Source of the DNA: a virus
Strand: one strand, 5' to 3'
DNA: 41,741 bases
Virus record (IMG/VR): IMGVR_UViG_3300032360_000020
Span: 1 to 41,741 of that record
How positions within the stretch are numbered: position 1 is the stretch's first letter; each line of letters starts with the position of its first letter. Positions 13,877-22,113 of this stretch are shown here, piece after piece. The position numbers and the translations under genes are program-made. The notes beneath the pieces are model-generated. The model was given only the letters and a program-made list of their open reading frames with translations, was not told the DNA's origin and made no database searches.

Positions 13877-14265
13877 CAGAAATAGATATTGATACAGCAG
13901 AGAGCATTGGATTACAATTTGTTCAAGAAAGTTATTTAGGACTCTTAGATGTAATTTTTGTATATGAAAAAGGGTTCCATAAAAGCGAAGCAGATAAAGA
14001 AAAGGAGGCTGACCTTATGAAAGGCTTTCATTTAGTGTTAGAATATATGATGCCGCCTTCGGAGTTCAAGTCCTTTGTAGAGGCGGGACGCTGGACAACA
14101 GCAATCCAAGATTTATCCGATGAAGAGTTAGATGCTTTAGAACCTAAGATACATGAAAAGGTTTGGCGTACTGAAAAGAACCGACGAGCTAGTTTACAAG
14201 CTAAAAGTTGGGCAACTTCTGGAAATAAATACATGAATGAGGAGAAGGTTTCAAATGGTAATTAA
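13870..14265 (+). CDS. 131-residue acidic protein of unknown function
   Basis: The ATG at 13870 was chosen because AAAGGAG lies 8 nt upstream; an in-frame GTG at 13861 sits inside that site. The product has an acidic N-terminal half, then a basic C-terminal helix (KVWRTEKNRRASLQAKSW). No recognised family. It lies inside the replication operon and overlaps both neighbours. Confidence 0.7.
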   Translation: MLAEIDIDTAESIGLQFVQESYLGLLDVIFVYEKGFHKSEADKEKEADLMKGFHLVLEYMMPPSEFKSFVEAGRWTTAIQDLSDEELDALEPKIHEKVWRTEKNRRASLQAKSWATSGNKYMNEEKVSNGN

Positions 14266-14530
14266 AAACTTAAAAGGTAGAGTAGTAATTGAGCTTTCGG
14301 AATTAGAATATAATGATCTAATTGAGAAGGCCAACGGAATAGATAGGGTGCTGTCAACTATGCTTGAAATGCAAGACATTTGGCTCAGTGATGTTCGTAA
14401 GATAGAAAGCATGAAGTATAGTTTGATACATTTACTGTCGCTTGAGTGGAGCAGTGAAGCATATCGTTATGTTCCTGAAGCGGAAGCAGCTAAACTAAAA
14501 CTTAAAAGAAAGAAGAGGCTTAGTAAATAA
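14255..14530 (+). CDS. 91-residue helical protein of unknown function
   Basis: The ATG at 14255 follows GAGGAGAAGG; an upstream in-frame ATG at 14237 has no such site. The sequence begins like a small domain (GRVVIELSELEYNDLIEKAN) then a long helix and a Lys and Arg-rich tail. It resembles short phage proteins with a coiled-coil core. Function unknown. Its last base is the first base of the next ATG. Confidence 0.65.
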   Translation: MVIKNLKGRVVIELSELEYNDLIEKANGIDRVLSTMLEMQDIWLSDVRKIESMKYSLIHLLSLEWSSEAYRYVPEAEAAKLKLKRKKRLSK

Positions 14531-14709
14531 TGGAATGGTTAACTAAAATTAAAAAGGCTTTAGATTTTATTGTCATAGAAATATCTTCAGTTGTAGTAGA
14601 CTTGACTGATATTTTTAATGATAAAATTAAACCACCTTATAGAGAACCAATTTTAATATTGGGCATTATCTTTATAATTTTAATTATACTAAGGATATTA
14701 TTTGCATGA
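14530..14709 (+). CDS. 59-residue membrane protein
   Basis: A small gene overlapping its neighbours by 1 nt and 4 nt. A charged amphipathic first half (MEWLTKIKKALDFIV) leads to a C-terminal membrane span (ILILGIIFIILIILRILF), so it is a tail-anchored type. Its presence inside a replication operon is unexplained. Confidence 0.65.
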   Translation: MEWLTKIKKALDFIVIEISSVVVDLTDIFNDKIKPPYREPILILGIIFIILIILRILFA

Positions 14710-14996
14710 ATATAAATCATATAGGATCTAATGTATTAGAATTTATAACCAAAGATAAGAATCGACGCAGAGAATCTACAGAAGAACAGATGATGCTTAC
14801 AATTCTCTTTAGTTATTCAACTCCTGTGGCTGTTAGATTAGATGGCCCTGAGCCTTTAATATATAAGACCAATCAATTTTATTCAAAGACTACTACTAAA
14901 CATATTAATGCATGGTTGAAGAATGATAGGAATGATTGCATTAGAGTTAAAGTAGTAAATCAAGAATTAATTGATTCTTATACAAATAGATATTAA
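14706..14996 (+). CDS. 96-residue protein of unknown function
   Basis: Starts in an ATGA overlap with the membrane protein. The C-terminal half (YKTNQFYSKTTTKHINAWL) carries an aromatic, Thr-rich motif followed by HINxWL that I recall from short proteins beside the polymerase gene in other phages. It precedes the polymerase by 10 nt. Function unknown. Confidence 0.7.
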   Translation: MNINHIGSNVLEFITKDKNRRRESTEEQMMLTILFSYSTPVAVRLDGPEPLIYKTNQFYSKTTTKHINAWLKNDRNDCIRVKVVNQELIDSYTNRY

Positions 14997-15006
14997 GGAA
15001 CTTTAA

Positions 15007-16752
15007 ATGAATTTAGTATTTGATATAGAAACAAATGGATTAGAAGCTACTGAGATTTTTTGTATGGCAGCTAAAGATCTTACTACAAATGAAATTTATA
15101 GGTATACTCCTAACAATATTATGGAGGGATTTGATTTAATAGAAAGATCTGAATTGTTGGTGGGCCATAATATATTGGGGTTTGATATACCTGTCTTAAA
15201 AAGATTAACTGATATAGATTTTAAAAGTAAACAAGTTATAGATACATTAGTTCTTTCTAGGTTGGCTAAACCTAATAGAGGTAAGCATAGCTTAGGAGCT
15301 TGGGGATATCATTTAGACTTCTTAAAAGGAAAAACAACTGAAGGTTCTTTTGAAAGATATAGCCCTGAATTGTTGGAGTATTGTGTTAATGATGTAGAGC
15401 TAAACACTCTAGTTTTCAATGAACTTAAAAAGGAATTGAAAGATTTCGACAATGCTTCTATAGAGATAGAACATGAAGTCTCTGTTATTTTAAGAGAACA
15501 AGAAGATGTAGGATTTTTGTTGGATGTTATTAAAGCAGATGAATTGTTGGCCTCTTTAAATACTCGGCAAGATTCTATAGTAGAGACAGTGCATAAAATA
15601 TTTAAACCTAAGCTTTTAAAGATTAAGGAAGTCCAACCTAAAAAGAAATTGAATGGAGATCTATCTAGACAGGGATTGTCGGATGAAGAATATAATAATA
15701 TTCTAGCTAAAGATCCTAAAGATAGATTAAAACCTTTTGATCGTATGAAACTAACAGAGTTTAATTTAGGGTCTAGACCTCAGATAGCGGAATACTTACA
15801 AGACTTTGGCTGGAAGCCCGAAGCCTTTACACCTACAGGACTTCCAAAAATTGGAGAAGAGATATTATCTTCGGTTGAAGATATCCCAGAAGCACAGTTA
15901 ATAGCTACATACTTAATGATACAAGACAGGATGGGGCAGATCTCTTCTTGGTTTGAGCATTTAGATCCTGATAATAGAGTTCGAGGCTGTGTCATTTCTA
16001 ATGGTGCTATTACACACAGGATGTCACACTTCAAACCAAACATGGCTCAAGTAACTTCTCTTAGTAAGCCTTACGGAAGAGAGTGCAGAGAATGTTGGAC
16101 TGTGCCAAAAGATTATAAACTAGTTGGAATAGATGCTAGTGGTTTAGAGTTAAGAATGTTAGCCCATTATTTAAAAGATAAGGAGTTCATAGATGAAATA
16201 CTCACAGGAGATGTCCACGAAAGAAATAAAGAATTTGCAGGTCTTGAATCAAGAGATACGGCTAAGACTTTCGTCTATGCGCTATTGTACGGAGCAGGAG
16301 ATGGAAAGCTTGGAAGCTTGGTTGAAGGAGATGCGAAAGATGGTGCTGCAATACGAAAACGTTTTCTTGCTAATTTCCCATCACTTAAAGATCTTACAGA
16401 CACAGTTGAAAGAACGGCAAGAACAAGAAAGTTTATAAAAAGTTTAGATGGTAGGTTGATAACAGTTAGAAATTCTAACACTGCTCTTAATACATTGCTT
16501 CAAGGTGCAGGTGCTGTTACAATGAAACAGGCACTGATTAATTTCAATAAGGCTTTAAAGGATAGAAGTCTTGATGCTCGTATTGTAGCTAACGTGCATG
16601 ATGAATGGCAAGTAGAAGCACATCATTCTATAGCAGAAGAAGTAGGGTTGTTGGGTGTTGAAGCTATACGAAAGGTAACAGAAGATTTTAAACTTAAATG
16701 TCCTCTTGATGGGGAATATAAAATAGGAGACAATTGGAGTGAAACACACTAG
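15007..16752 (+). CDS. DNA polymerase, family A (T7 gp5-like)
   Basis: A 581-residue replicative polymerase. The proofreading domain has D6-I-E8, D60 (HNILGFD) and Y125-x3-D129, all active-site positions. The polymerase domain has motif A with D376 (GIDASGLELR), motif B with K420 and Y428-G429, and motif C with H531-D532-E533. It is shorter than T7 gp5 (704 residues). The thumb segment between exonuclease and palm is short and Lys-rich, so a separate thioredoxin-binding insertion is not evident and processivity may rely on another partner. No DnaJ-like zinc insertion, as reported for HMO-2011 polymerase, is present. Confidence 0.96.
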   Translation: MNLVFDIETNGLEATEIFCMAAKDLTTNEIYRYTPNNIMEGFDLIERSELLVGHNILGFDIPVLKRLTDIDFKSKQVIDTLVLSRLAKPNRGKHSLGAWGYHLDFLKGKTTEGSFERYSPELLEYCVNDVELNTLVFNELKKELKDFDNASIEIEHEVSVILREQEDVGFLLDVIKADELLASLNTRQDSIVETVHKIFKPKLLKIKEVQPKKKLNGDLSRQGLSDEEYNNILAKDPKDRLKPFDRMKLTEFNLGSRPQIAEYLQDFGWKPEAFTPTGLPKIGEEILSSVEDIPEAQLIATYLMIQDRMGQISSWFEHLDPDNRVRGCVISNGAITHRMSHFKPNMAQVTSLSKPYGRECRECWTVPKDYKLVGIDASGLELRMLAHYLKDKEFIDEILTGDVHERNKEFAGLESRDTAKTFVYALLYGAGDGKLGSLVEGDAKDGAAIRKRFLANFPSLKDLTDTVERTARTRKFIKSLDGRLITVRNSNTALNTLLQGAGAVTMKQALINFNKALKDRSLDARIVANVHDEWQVEAHHSIAEEVGLLGVEAIRKVTEDFKLKCPLDGEYKIGDNWSETH

Positions 16753-17005
16753 TTCAAGAAAAGGAGACATGGCAGAATACTATGCCGTTACTTGGTTGTG
16801 GGACAATGGCTATGAAGTCTTCAAGAACTGTGGATGTACAGGAGCTATAGATTTAGTAGCAATAGATAGAGATAATAATATTTTATACATAGATGTAAAA
16901 ACTTTCGATTGGCACAGGACAGCTAAGCAGAAAGAAATTGGTGTAACTCTTTTAGAATATAACACAGAAACTCGTAAGCTTAAATTTGTGGAGCATAAGA
17001 AATGA
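16739..17005 (+). CDS. PD-(D/E)XK nuclease, Holliday-junction-resolvase type
   Basis: An 88-residue single-domain nuclease overlapping the polymerase end by 14 nt with a GTG start. The active-site order is E13 (KGDMAEYYA), D38 (TGAIDLVAID), then D52-V-K54 (YIDVKT), the E, D, DxK pattern of the PD-(D/E)XK fold in Hjc-type resolvases and YraN-like proteins. The GTG start is preferred over the ATG at 16769 because it keeps E13 and the helix that carries it. A role in branched-DNA cleavage or end processing is likely. It sits directly before the exonuclease. Confidence 0.75.
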   Translation: MKHTSSRKGDMAEYYAVTWLWDNGYEVFKNCGCTGAIDLVAIDRDNNILYIDVKTFDWHRTAKQKEIGVTLLEYNTETRKLKFVEHKK

Positions 17006-17841
17006 AAACACTAGATACTTTAGTTGGAGATATTTACAATACGATAAGTCCTCTGAATAATAATAAGTCTTTAAATCTACCAGAAGATCTTATTGAGGAA
17101 TTTGGAGAAGGTATGAAAGATGCTTTGCGTCATTGGAGTAAGGCGCAGCCAGATAGGAAAGAAACTCTTAGGATGTCTAACATAGGTCTGCCTACGAGAA
17201 AGCTATGGTATAATAAAAAATATCCTAATACTAAATCTACTGCTGAGAAAAACTTACCCATTAGATTCTTGTATGGCCATATGCTGGAAGAGCTTCTTCT
17301 ATTCTTAACTAAGTTATCTGGCCATGATGTTACGGATGAGCAGAAAGAAGTTACTCTTAATGGAGTTAAGGGTCATATAGATTGTAAGATTGATGGAGAA
17401 GTTATAGATATTAAGTCTGCCTCTTCTTTTGGATTTAAAAAGTTTGTTGAGAATTCTTTAGTGAATGACGATCCCTTTGGATACCTAGCCCAACTAGCTG
17501 GGTATGAGGAGTCAGAAGGAACGGAGAATGGTGGGTTTTTAGTTATCAATAAAGAAAGCGGGGAACTTTGTTTATCAATGCCTGATGATTTAGATAAGCC
17601 TGTAAGCTCAGTGCTTATAGATTCTCTTAAAGATGCCTTGAGTTCAGAAAAAATACCAGAGCAATGCTATCCTGAAGAGCCTGAAGGTAAGTCAGGTAAT
17701 ATGAAACTAGCAAGGGGTTGCATTTATTGTCCACATAAGTTTAAATGCTATGAAGAACTACGCACCTTTAAATATGCTAGAGGCTTGGTGTACCTTACTA
17801 AGGTTATGAATACCCCTAAAGTAGAGGAAGTATGGTTATAA
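17002..17841 (+). CDS. PD-(D/E)XK exonuclease (RecB/Cas4-type)
   Basis: A 279-residue exonuclease overlapping the resolvase by 4 nt. The domain has H93 and E96 (YGHMLEEL), H125-I-D127, then D136-I-K138 and Q164 (YLAQLAGY), the order of RecB-type nucleases. A C-terminal Cys group, C240, C243 and C249, resembles part of the Cas4 iron-sulfur site, but the upstream fourth Cys is not obvious. In podoviruses with this gene order it fills the place of T7 gp6, degrading host DNA and processing recombination ends. It overlaps the next gene by 10 nt. Confidence 0.85.
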   Translation: MKTLDTLVGDIYNTISPLNNNKSLNLPEDLIEEFGEGMKDALRHWSKAQPDRKETLRMSNIGLPTRKLWYNKKYPNTKSTAEKNLPIRFLYGHMLEELLLFLTKLSGHDVTDEQKEVTLNGVKGHIDCKIDGEVIDIKSASSFGFKKFVENSLVNDDPFGYLAQLAGYEESEGTENGGFLVINKESGELCLSMPDDLDKPVSSVLIDSLKDALSSEKIPEQCYPEEPEGKSGNMKLARGCIYCPHKFKCYEELRTFKYARGLVYLTKVMNTPKVEEVWL

Positions 17842-18104
17842 GAAGCAAGAAACAAAGAATGAATTATAAAATTTATATGTTGTTGATGGAGTGGTTGAAT
17901 GATATCCTGCCTGATAATGATCTTACAGCGTCTGAGAAGCTTTCTAAACTTCCTTCGGACAAGTATATAACTCGGATGAACCAAACTATGCTGAGTGCTT
18001 TTACTTTTAGATGGGTTAAACAGAAGATTAAAAAGGTTTTAAAGCGTAATAAAAATAAAAAGATTGAAGATGTTACACTAAAAGATATCACCAATGTCGG
18101 CTAG
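17832..18104 (+). CDS. 90-residue basic helical protein
   Basis: Starts inside the exonuclease end, after GAGGAAG. It is basic and helical (MNYKIYMLLMEWLNDILP, then a Lys-rich stretch). Its neighbours are recombination nucleases, which suggests a nucleic-acid partner role, but no family is recognised. Confidence 0.65.
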   Translation: MVIRSKKQRMNYKIYMLLMEWLNDILPDNDLTASEKLSKLPSDKYITRMNQTMLSAFTFRWVKQKIKKVLKRNKNKKIEDVTLKDITNVG

Positions 18105-18522
18105 AAAACCCTCGAAGCCTAGACCTAAAGAAAAGAGTATCCCAAAAGGTTATGATTCTAAATGGGAGCATGAGCTACATAAAACTTTATTGAAAGGTTG
18201 GGACATACACACCAAGAAGATACAATATATTATCGAGCATATCTATATACCAGACTTTATTAAAGTTGTTGGGGATATAACTATACTGTTGGAAGCTAAG
18301 GGCAGATTCTGGAACCATGCAGAGTACAGTAAATACATTTGGGTTGATAAAGTACTGCCAGCAGATACTGAATTAGTGTTCCTGTTCGCCTCACCTTCCG
18401 CTCCGATGCCTCGCGCTCGAAGACGCAAGGACGGCTCAAAGCTAAGTCATTCCGAATGGGCAGATAAGAATAAAATTAAATGGTTTTCAGAGAAGACCTT
18501 TCCTAAAACATGGAGAACGTGA
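18094..18522 (+). CDS. Endonuclease I (Holliday junction resolvase, T7 gp3-like)
   Basis: A 142-residue protein aligning with T7 endonuclease I in its catalytic pattern: acidic residue E25 or E27 in the first helix, D54 in YIPDF, and E67-A-K69 in LLEAKGRFW, against E20, D55, E65 and K67 in T7. A basic loop (PRARRRKDGSKLSHSEW) and an end with KWFSEKTFPKTWR match the spacing of the T7 C-terminal part. It would resolve branched DNA before packaging. The loop stretch (18395-18435) is locally GC-rich but remains in frame and fits the family. Confidence 0.9.
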   Translation: MSARKPSKPRPKEKSIPKGYDSKWEHELHKTLLKGWDIHTKKIQYIIEHIYIPDFIKVVGDITILLEAKGRFWNHAEYSKYIWVDKVLPADTELVFLFASPSAPMPRARRRKDGSKLSHSEWADKNKIKWFSEKTFPKTWRT

Positions 18523-18525
18523 GAT

Positions 18526-18825
18526 ATGAAACGAAGTACGAAAAAGAAACTCAATGATGTAACTGAAGACGAGTGGAATAGTATTAAACCGCAACAAGAG
18601 GATAGTTATTCTAACGATCCTGTAAATCATCCTGTACATTATAACAAAGGAGTTATAGAATGCATAGACAGCATAGAAGCCATGCTAAGCGAAGAAGAGT
18701 ATATTGGTTACTTAAGAGGAAACAGTCAGAAATACCGATGGAGGTTTCGATACAAGAACGGGATCGAAGACTTAAAGAAAGCTGCATGGTACGAGAAGAG
18801 GATGTTGCAAATACTAAATAAATAG
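18526..18825 (+). CDS. DUF3310 protein (related to T7 gp1.7 domain)
   Basis: A 99-residue protein whose residues about 32-95 match the DUF3310 pattern: VNHPVHYNKGVIECIDSIEA, then YLRGNSQKYRWRFRYKNG and EDLKKAAWY. T7 gp1.7, a nucleotide kinase, contains this domain, but here the domain stands almost alone, so kinase activity cannot be assumed. Its position just before ribonucleotide reductase is consistent with nucleotide metabolism. Confidence 0.88.
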   Translation: MKRSTKKKLNDVTEDEWNSIKPQQEDSYSNDPVNHPVHYNKGVIECIDSIEAMLSEEEYIGYLRGNSQKYRWRFRYKNGIEDLKKAAWYEKRMLQILNK

Positions 18826-18834
18826 GAAAGTATT

Positions 18835-18966
18835 ATGGCTGTTGATAAAAACTATATAGATGGTAAACTGGAGAGAAGGGAGAAATATGATAAGAAGCAA
18901 CATAAAAAGAAGAAGCGTAAGAATAGACATACTCACAAGCCTGAAGATAGGGAGAATACAAAATGA
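18835..18966 (+). CDS. 43-residue Lys-rich protein
   Basis: A small frame starting MAVDKNYIDGKLERREKYDK, followed by runs of Lys, Arg and His and an acidic end. Its stop overlaps the next ATG as ATGA. The high charge suggests nucleic-acid binding or disorder; no family recognised. Confidence 0.55.
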   Translation: MAVDKNYIDGKLERREKYDKKQHKKKKRKNRHTHKPEDRENTK

Positions 18967-19256
18967 ATTGGATGCTTAATAGAATGATTAAATTACATGA
19001 TAGTTTAGTTCTGCCCTCTATGCTGAGCCTACTAAGTTCTTTTATATATTTAATAACTTACATTCCATTCTTTGGGCTTCTAGGTGTTGCAAGCCTTCTT
19101 GTTTATAATGTAAGTGTTACAATAATATTTATTAGATTTACATTTGGGCATTCGCTAGACAGCATGGTCACTACAAACGAGGTAGTAGGAGAGAAACTTA
19201 TTATATCTGCTGCTAATTTAATGGGGATTTATATACTATTTGCTATGGAGTTCTGA
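18963..19256 (+). CDS. 97-residue membrane protein
   Basis: Two or three membrane spans are visible (LPSMLSLLSSFIYLITYI, then GLLGVASLLVYNVSVTIIFI, and a hydrophobic C-terminus). It overlaps the preceding gene by 4 nt and the reductase by 1 nt. Unknown function. Being far from the lysis cassette and in the early-middle operon, it is less likely to be the holin. Confidence 0.65.
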   Translation: MNWMLNRMIKLHDSLVLPSMLSLLSSFIYLITYIPFFGLLGVASLLVYNVSVTIIFIRFTFGHSLDSMVTTNEVVGEKLIISAANLMGIYILFAMEF

Positions 19257-21127
19257 TGAATCAATATCAACAATACATACACAAGAGTAGATACGCTAGA
19301 TATCTCGATACCGAACAACGTCGAGAGACTTGGGAGGAGACAGTTAATAGATACTTAGATTTCTTTATAGATAGAAAACAAATAGACGAGTTAGACGCTG
19401 CTGAATTGTTTAATGCTATCTCTAGTCATCAAGTAATGCCCTCTATGCGTTGCCTGATGACCGCTGGAGAGGCGTTAAGGCGTGATAATGTAGCAGGGTT
19501 TAACTGTAGTTATCTCCCTATAGACAGCCCTAGATCGTTTGATGAGCTTATGTACATACTACTATGTGGAACTGGCGTAGGCTTTAGTGTAGAGAGGGAT
19601 TATGTACAGCAGCTTCCTATGGTTGCTGATAGCTTCCATGAAACGGAAACAACTATAGTAGTGTCAGACAGTAAGATAGGGTGGGCAAGTGCCTTCAGAG
19701 AGCTTATAAGCCTTCTGTATGCAGGTAAGATACCCAAGTGTGACTTATCTAGGATAAGACCTGCTGGGGCTAGACTTAAAACATTTGGTGGTAGGGCTAG
19801 TGGGCCTCAACCTTTAGCAGATTTATTTAACTTTACTGTAGAGTTATTTAAAAATGCTATGGGTAGGAAGCTTACATCTTTGGAGTGTCATGATCTAGTA
19901 TGTAAGATAGCGGACATTGTAGTTGTTGGAGGTGTCAGGCGATCTGCATTAATAAGCCTAAGTAATGTTACGGACAACAGGATGGCCAATGCTAAGTATG
20001 GAGATTGGTACTCAACGAATGGACAAAGGGCTTTAGCTAATAACAGTGCTGTGTATTCTGAGAAGCCTGACTTCGATACCTACTCTTCAGAGATGAAAAG
20101 ACTTTATAAATCTAAGTCAGGTGAACGAGGGATCTTTAGTCGAGTAGCTGCACAGAACATAGCAGCCCGTAATGGTCGTAGAGATGCTGATTATAAGTTT
20201 GGAACTAACCCTTGCTCTGAGATAATATTAAGACCTTATCAGTTTTGTAATCTATCTGAAGTTATTGTACGAGCTAACGATACAAAGGAAACCTTAGAAG
20301 AAAAAGTAGTGCTTGCCACTACATTAGGAACTTTGCAATCTTCGATGACTGACTTTAGATACCTTAGAAATATATGGAAAAGGAATACAGAAGATGAGGC
20401 ATTGTTGGGGGTTTCACTTACAGGGATCATGGATTGTAAGCTAACTAATGGGTCTACAGGCTATAAAGAACTTGGTAGTTTACTTGCTTTCTTGAAGGAA
20501 AAGGCTATAGAAACGAACGTTAAGTGGGCAAAGAAGCTTAAAATAGGCGCTTCTACGTCAATTACGTGTGTAAAGCCCAGTGGAACTGTGTCACAATTGA
20601 CAGACAGCGCCTCTGGAATACACCCAAGGTTCAGTAACTACTATATAAGGACTGTTAGAGCAGATAAGAAAGACCCGCTGGCTACTACGATGCTTGAAGC
20701 TGGCTTTCCCTGTGAGGAAGATATAACAAATAGTTCTAATTGGGTATTTGCTTTTCCTCAGAAGGCTCCAAAGAATGCTATTACAGTTGATAGCATGGGA
20801 GCTTTAGAACAGTTAGAACTTTGGAAAGTTTATCAAGATAACTGGTGTGAGCATAAACCTTCGATGACCTGCTATTATAATGATGATAACTTCTTCTCTG
20901 TGTGTCAGTGGATCTGGGAGAACTTTGATAGCGTTAGTGGCATCTCGTTCTTACCTGAAGCAGATCATATGTACCAGCAAGCACCGTATCAGAAAATAGA
21001 CAAAGCGACTTATATGAAACAAATTAAGGCACTTCCTAAGAACTTTGAATGGAATGTAGATGAATCAGAAGATAACACAGAGGGATCTCAAACGCTTGCC
21101 TGTGTCGGGGGTGTATGTGAGATATGA
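19256..21127 (+). CDS. Ribonucleotide reductase, class II (B12-dependent)
   Basis: A 623-residue reductase that makes deoxynucleotides from ribonucleotides. It has the N83-C84 segment (FNCSYLPIDSPRSFDELMY), the catalytic loop N318-P-C320-S-E322, and a C-terminal redox pair C616 and C621 (CVGGVCEI). The monomeric length and absence of a second subunit gene nearby point to the adenosylcobalamin-dependent class II type, like the NrdJ of marine phages. It depends on a host that makes or imports vitamin B12. The start overlaps the membrane gene and the stop overlaps the next gene by 4 nt. Confidence 0.95.
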   Translation: MNQYQQYIHKSRYARYLDTEQRRETWEETVNRYLDFFIDRKQIDELDAAELFNAISSHQVMPSMRCLMTAGEALRRDNVAGFNCSYLPIDSPRSFDELMYILLCGTGVGFSVERDYVQQLPMVADSFHETETTIVVSDSKIGWASAFRELISLLYAGKIPKCDLSRIRPAGARLKTFGGRASGPQPLADLFNFTVELFKNAMGRKLTSLECHDLVCKIADIVVVGGVRRSALISLSNVTDNRMANAKYGDWYSTNGQRALANNSAVYSEKPDFDTYSSEMKRLYKSKSGERGIFSRVAAQNIAARNGRRDADYKFGTNPCSEIILRPYQFCNLSEVIVRANDTKETLEEKVVLATTLGTLQSSMTDFRYLRNIWKRNTEDEALLGVSLTGIMDCKLTNGSTGYKELGSLLAFLKEKAIETNVKWAKKLKIGASTSITCVKPSGTVSQLTDSASGIHPRFSNYYIRTVRADKKDPLATTMLEAGFPCEEDITNSSNWVFAFPQKAPKNAITVDSMGALEQLELWKVYQDNWCEHKPSMTCYYNDDNFFSVCQWIWENFDSVSGISFLPEADHMYQQAPYQKIDKATYMKQIKALPKNFEWNVDESEDNTEGSQTLACVGGVCEI

Positions 21128-21333
21128 AAGATATCGGCATCTTAGTATCCTTTAAAGTTTATATAGATTCTAAGGGTGTCTTGTACACAGAGATTGGGGG
21201 TGTACCTTTCAATGATATAGATAAAGTATTTAAGGATTATGATTTAGTTTTAATTCAGAAATTAATTAAAGAGGCTAGGGTTAAGATCAATGGGCTTCAT
21301 GATTATTTAGAAAAGGAGTTGCAAGCTTTATGA
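21124..21333 (+). CDS. 69-residue protein of unknown function
   Basis: Starts in an ATGA overlap with the reductase. A beta-rich start (GILVSFKVYIDSKGVLYTEI) leads to a helical end (LIQKLIKEARVKINGL). No family recognised. Co-translation with the reductase suggests an accessory role, unproven. Confidence 0.65.
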   Translation: MKDIGILVSFKVYIDSKGVLYTEIGGVPFNDIDKVFKDYDLVLIQKLIKEARVKINGLHDYLEKELQAL

Positions 21334-21542
21334 CGGAAGAGTTCTTCATCACGCCAGAAGATAAAACATCTATAGTTCTTAAGACTAATGTAGATGCGAT
21401 AAAATATCTATGTTGTATCTCTGCTGATTCTCCATTAGAGGAAGATATAGCGAGTCTTATAAGAAAGCATTCTGATTTTATTTTAATGGCTTCGGAGAAG
21501 GTTTTACAAGGAGAGAGGTTAAGTATTAAGTCAGTTAAATAG
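21330..21542 (+). CDS. 70-residue protein, last rightward gene
   Basis: Overlaps the preceding gene by 4 nt. Begins TEEFFITPEDKTSIVLKTN, helical thereafter. Unknown function. Its stop end overlaps that of the leftward lipoprotein gene by 8 nt, so the two transcription units converge without a visible terminator between them. Confidence 0.65.
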   Translation: MTEEFFITPEDKTSIVLKTNVDAIKYLCCISADSPLEEDIASLIRKHSDFILMASEKVLQGERLSIKSVK

Positions 21543-21738
21543 TTTCTCTTATGAAGGCTCGTTGTTGTATCTGTTTCAATTGTAATTCTAAATGCCTAGT
21601 TTCTTCACACCAACAATCTTTATGAGAACCTCTCTCTTCACATATATAGGTATAGAACTTAGGACATGGCTCTGTCTTTTTATTTAAAATAGTTGTGCAT
21701 CCTGTTAGAATTAACACACTAATAATTAACTTTCTCAT
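21535..21738 (-). CDS. Small lipoprotein, possible outer spanin
   Basis: A 67-residue protein with a lipoprotein signal: MRKLIISVLILTGCTT, the Cys at residue 14 being the lipidation site. The mature part carries several Cys residues and ends in a helical segment (LELQLKQIQQRAFIRETI). A small lipoprotein at the end of a lysis cassette is the profile of an outer-membrane spanin, and its start overlaps a small membrane protein gene (21719-21892), a possible but short inner partner. Spanin function is inference. Confidence 0.65.
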   Translation of the reverse strand: MRKLIISVLILTGCTTILNKKTEPCPKFYTYICEERGSHKDCWCEETRHLELQLKQIQQRAFIRETI

Positions 21739-21892
21739 TATCTATATATTCCTGTTCAGCTTTCGTAAGAAGATAGCATAGAAAAAGAATAAAAAGGATT
21801 GCCATGCCTTTCAAGACCCTCCCAATTAATAGAGTGAAATAACCTACGCATACTAAAAGTAGTAATGATATTTGTTTAAAAACATTCGACAT
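21719..21892 (-). CDS. 57-residue membrane protein, lysis cassette
   Basis: A small frame that overlaps the lipoprotein gene by 20 nt. Two hydrophobic spans (ISLLLLVCVGYFTLLIG and MAILFILFLCYLL) are joined by a short RVLKG turn; the end is charged. A GGGA site lies before the ATG, and the previous stop is only 5 nt away. It may be a class II-type holin or antiholin, or an inner-membrane partner of the lipoprotein. Confidence 0.6.
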   Translation of the reverse strand: MSNVFKQISLLLLVCVGYFTLLIGRVLKGMAILFILFLCYLLTKAEQEYIDNEKVNY

Positions 21893-21897
21893 GTATT

Positions 21898-22113
21898 CTA
21901 ATCCCAGAATTCACTATTTATATTAACCATCTTTGGAAGACAGTAGGCGATTATATTTTGTTGTGGGTTTCGTCTGCTGTCGTTAGGTGATTTCTTTCCA
22001 TGCTCGATGGCTGTAGCAAACGCATTACACCTATAGATGTTTTTAAATAACATGCTATCATTACTTATCTTTTCTCCTGCCACGGTTACTACCAGCAAAA
22101 AGGCAAGGATCAT
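21898..22113 (-). CDS. 71-residue exported protein
   Basis: Begins with a hydrophobic signal-like stretch (MILAFLLVVTVAGEK) followed by a polar mature part with two Cys residues and several Asn and Ser. It overlaps the upstream gene as ATGA. The stretch could be a cleaved signal or a signal-anchor. Position in the lysis cassette suggests an envelope role. Confidence 0.6.
   Translation of the reverse strand: MILAFLLVVTVAGEKISNDSMLFKNIYRCNAFATAIEHGKKSPNDSRRNPQQNIIAYCLPKMVNINSEFWD

Noticed and set aside
17002-17841. Cys cluster at the exonuclease C-terminus considered as a full Cas4 iron-sulfur site
   Set aside because: Only three closely spaced Cys residues are evident and the expected upstream partner is not clear, so an iron-sulfur cluster is not claimed.
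18395-18435. GC-rich patch in endonuclease I considered as an insertion
   Set aside because: It stays in frame and encodes a basic loop at the place where T7 endonuclease I also has a loop.
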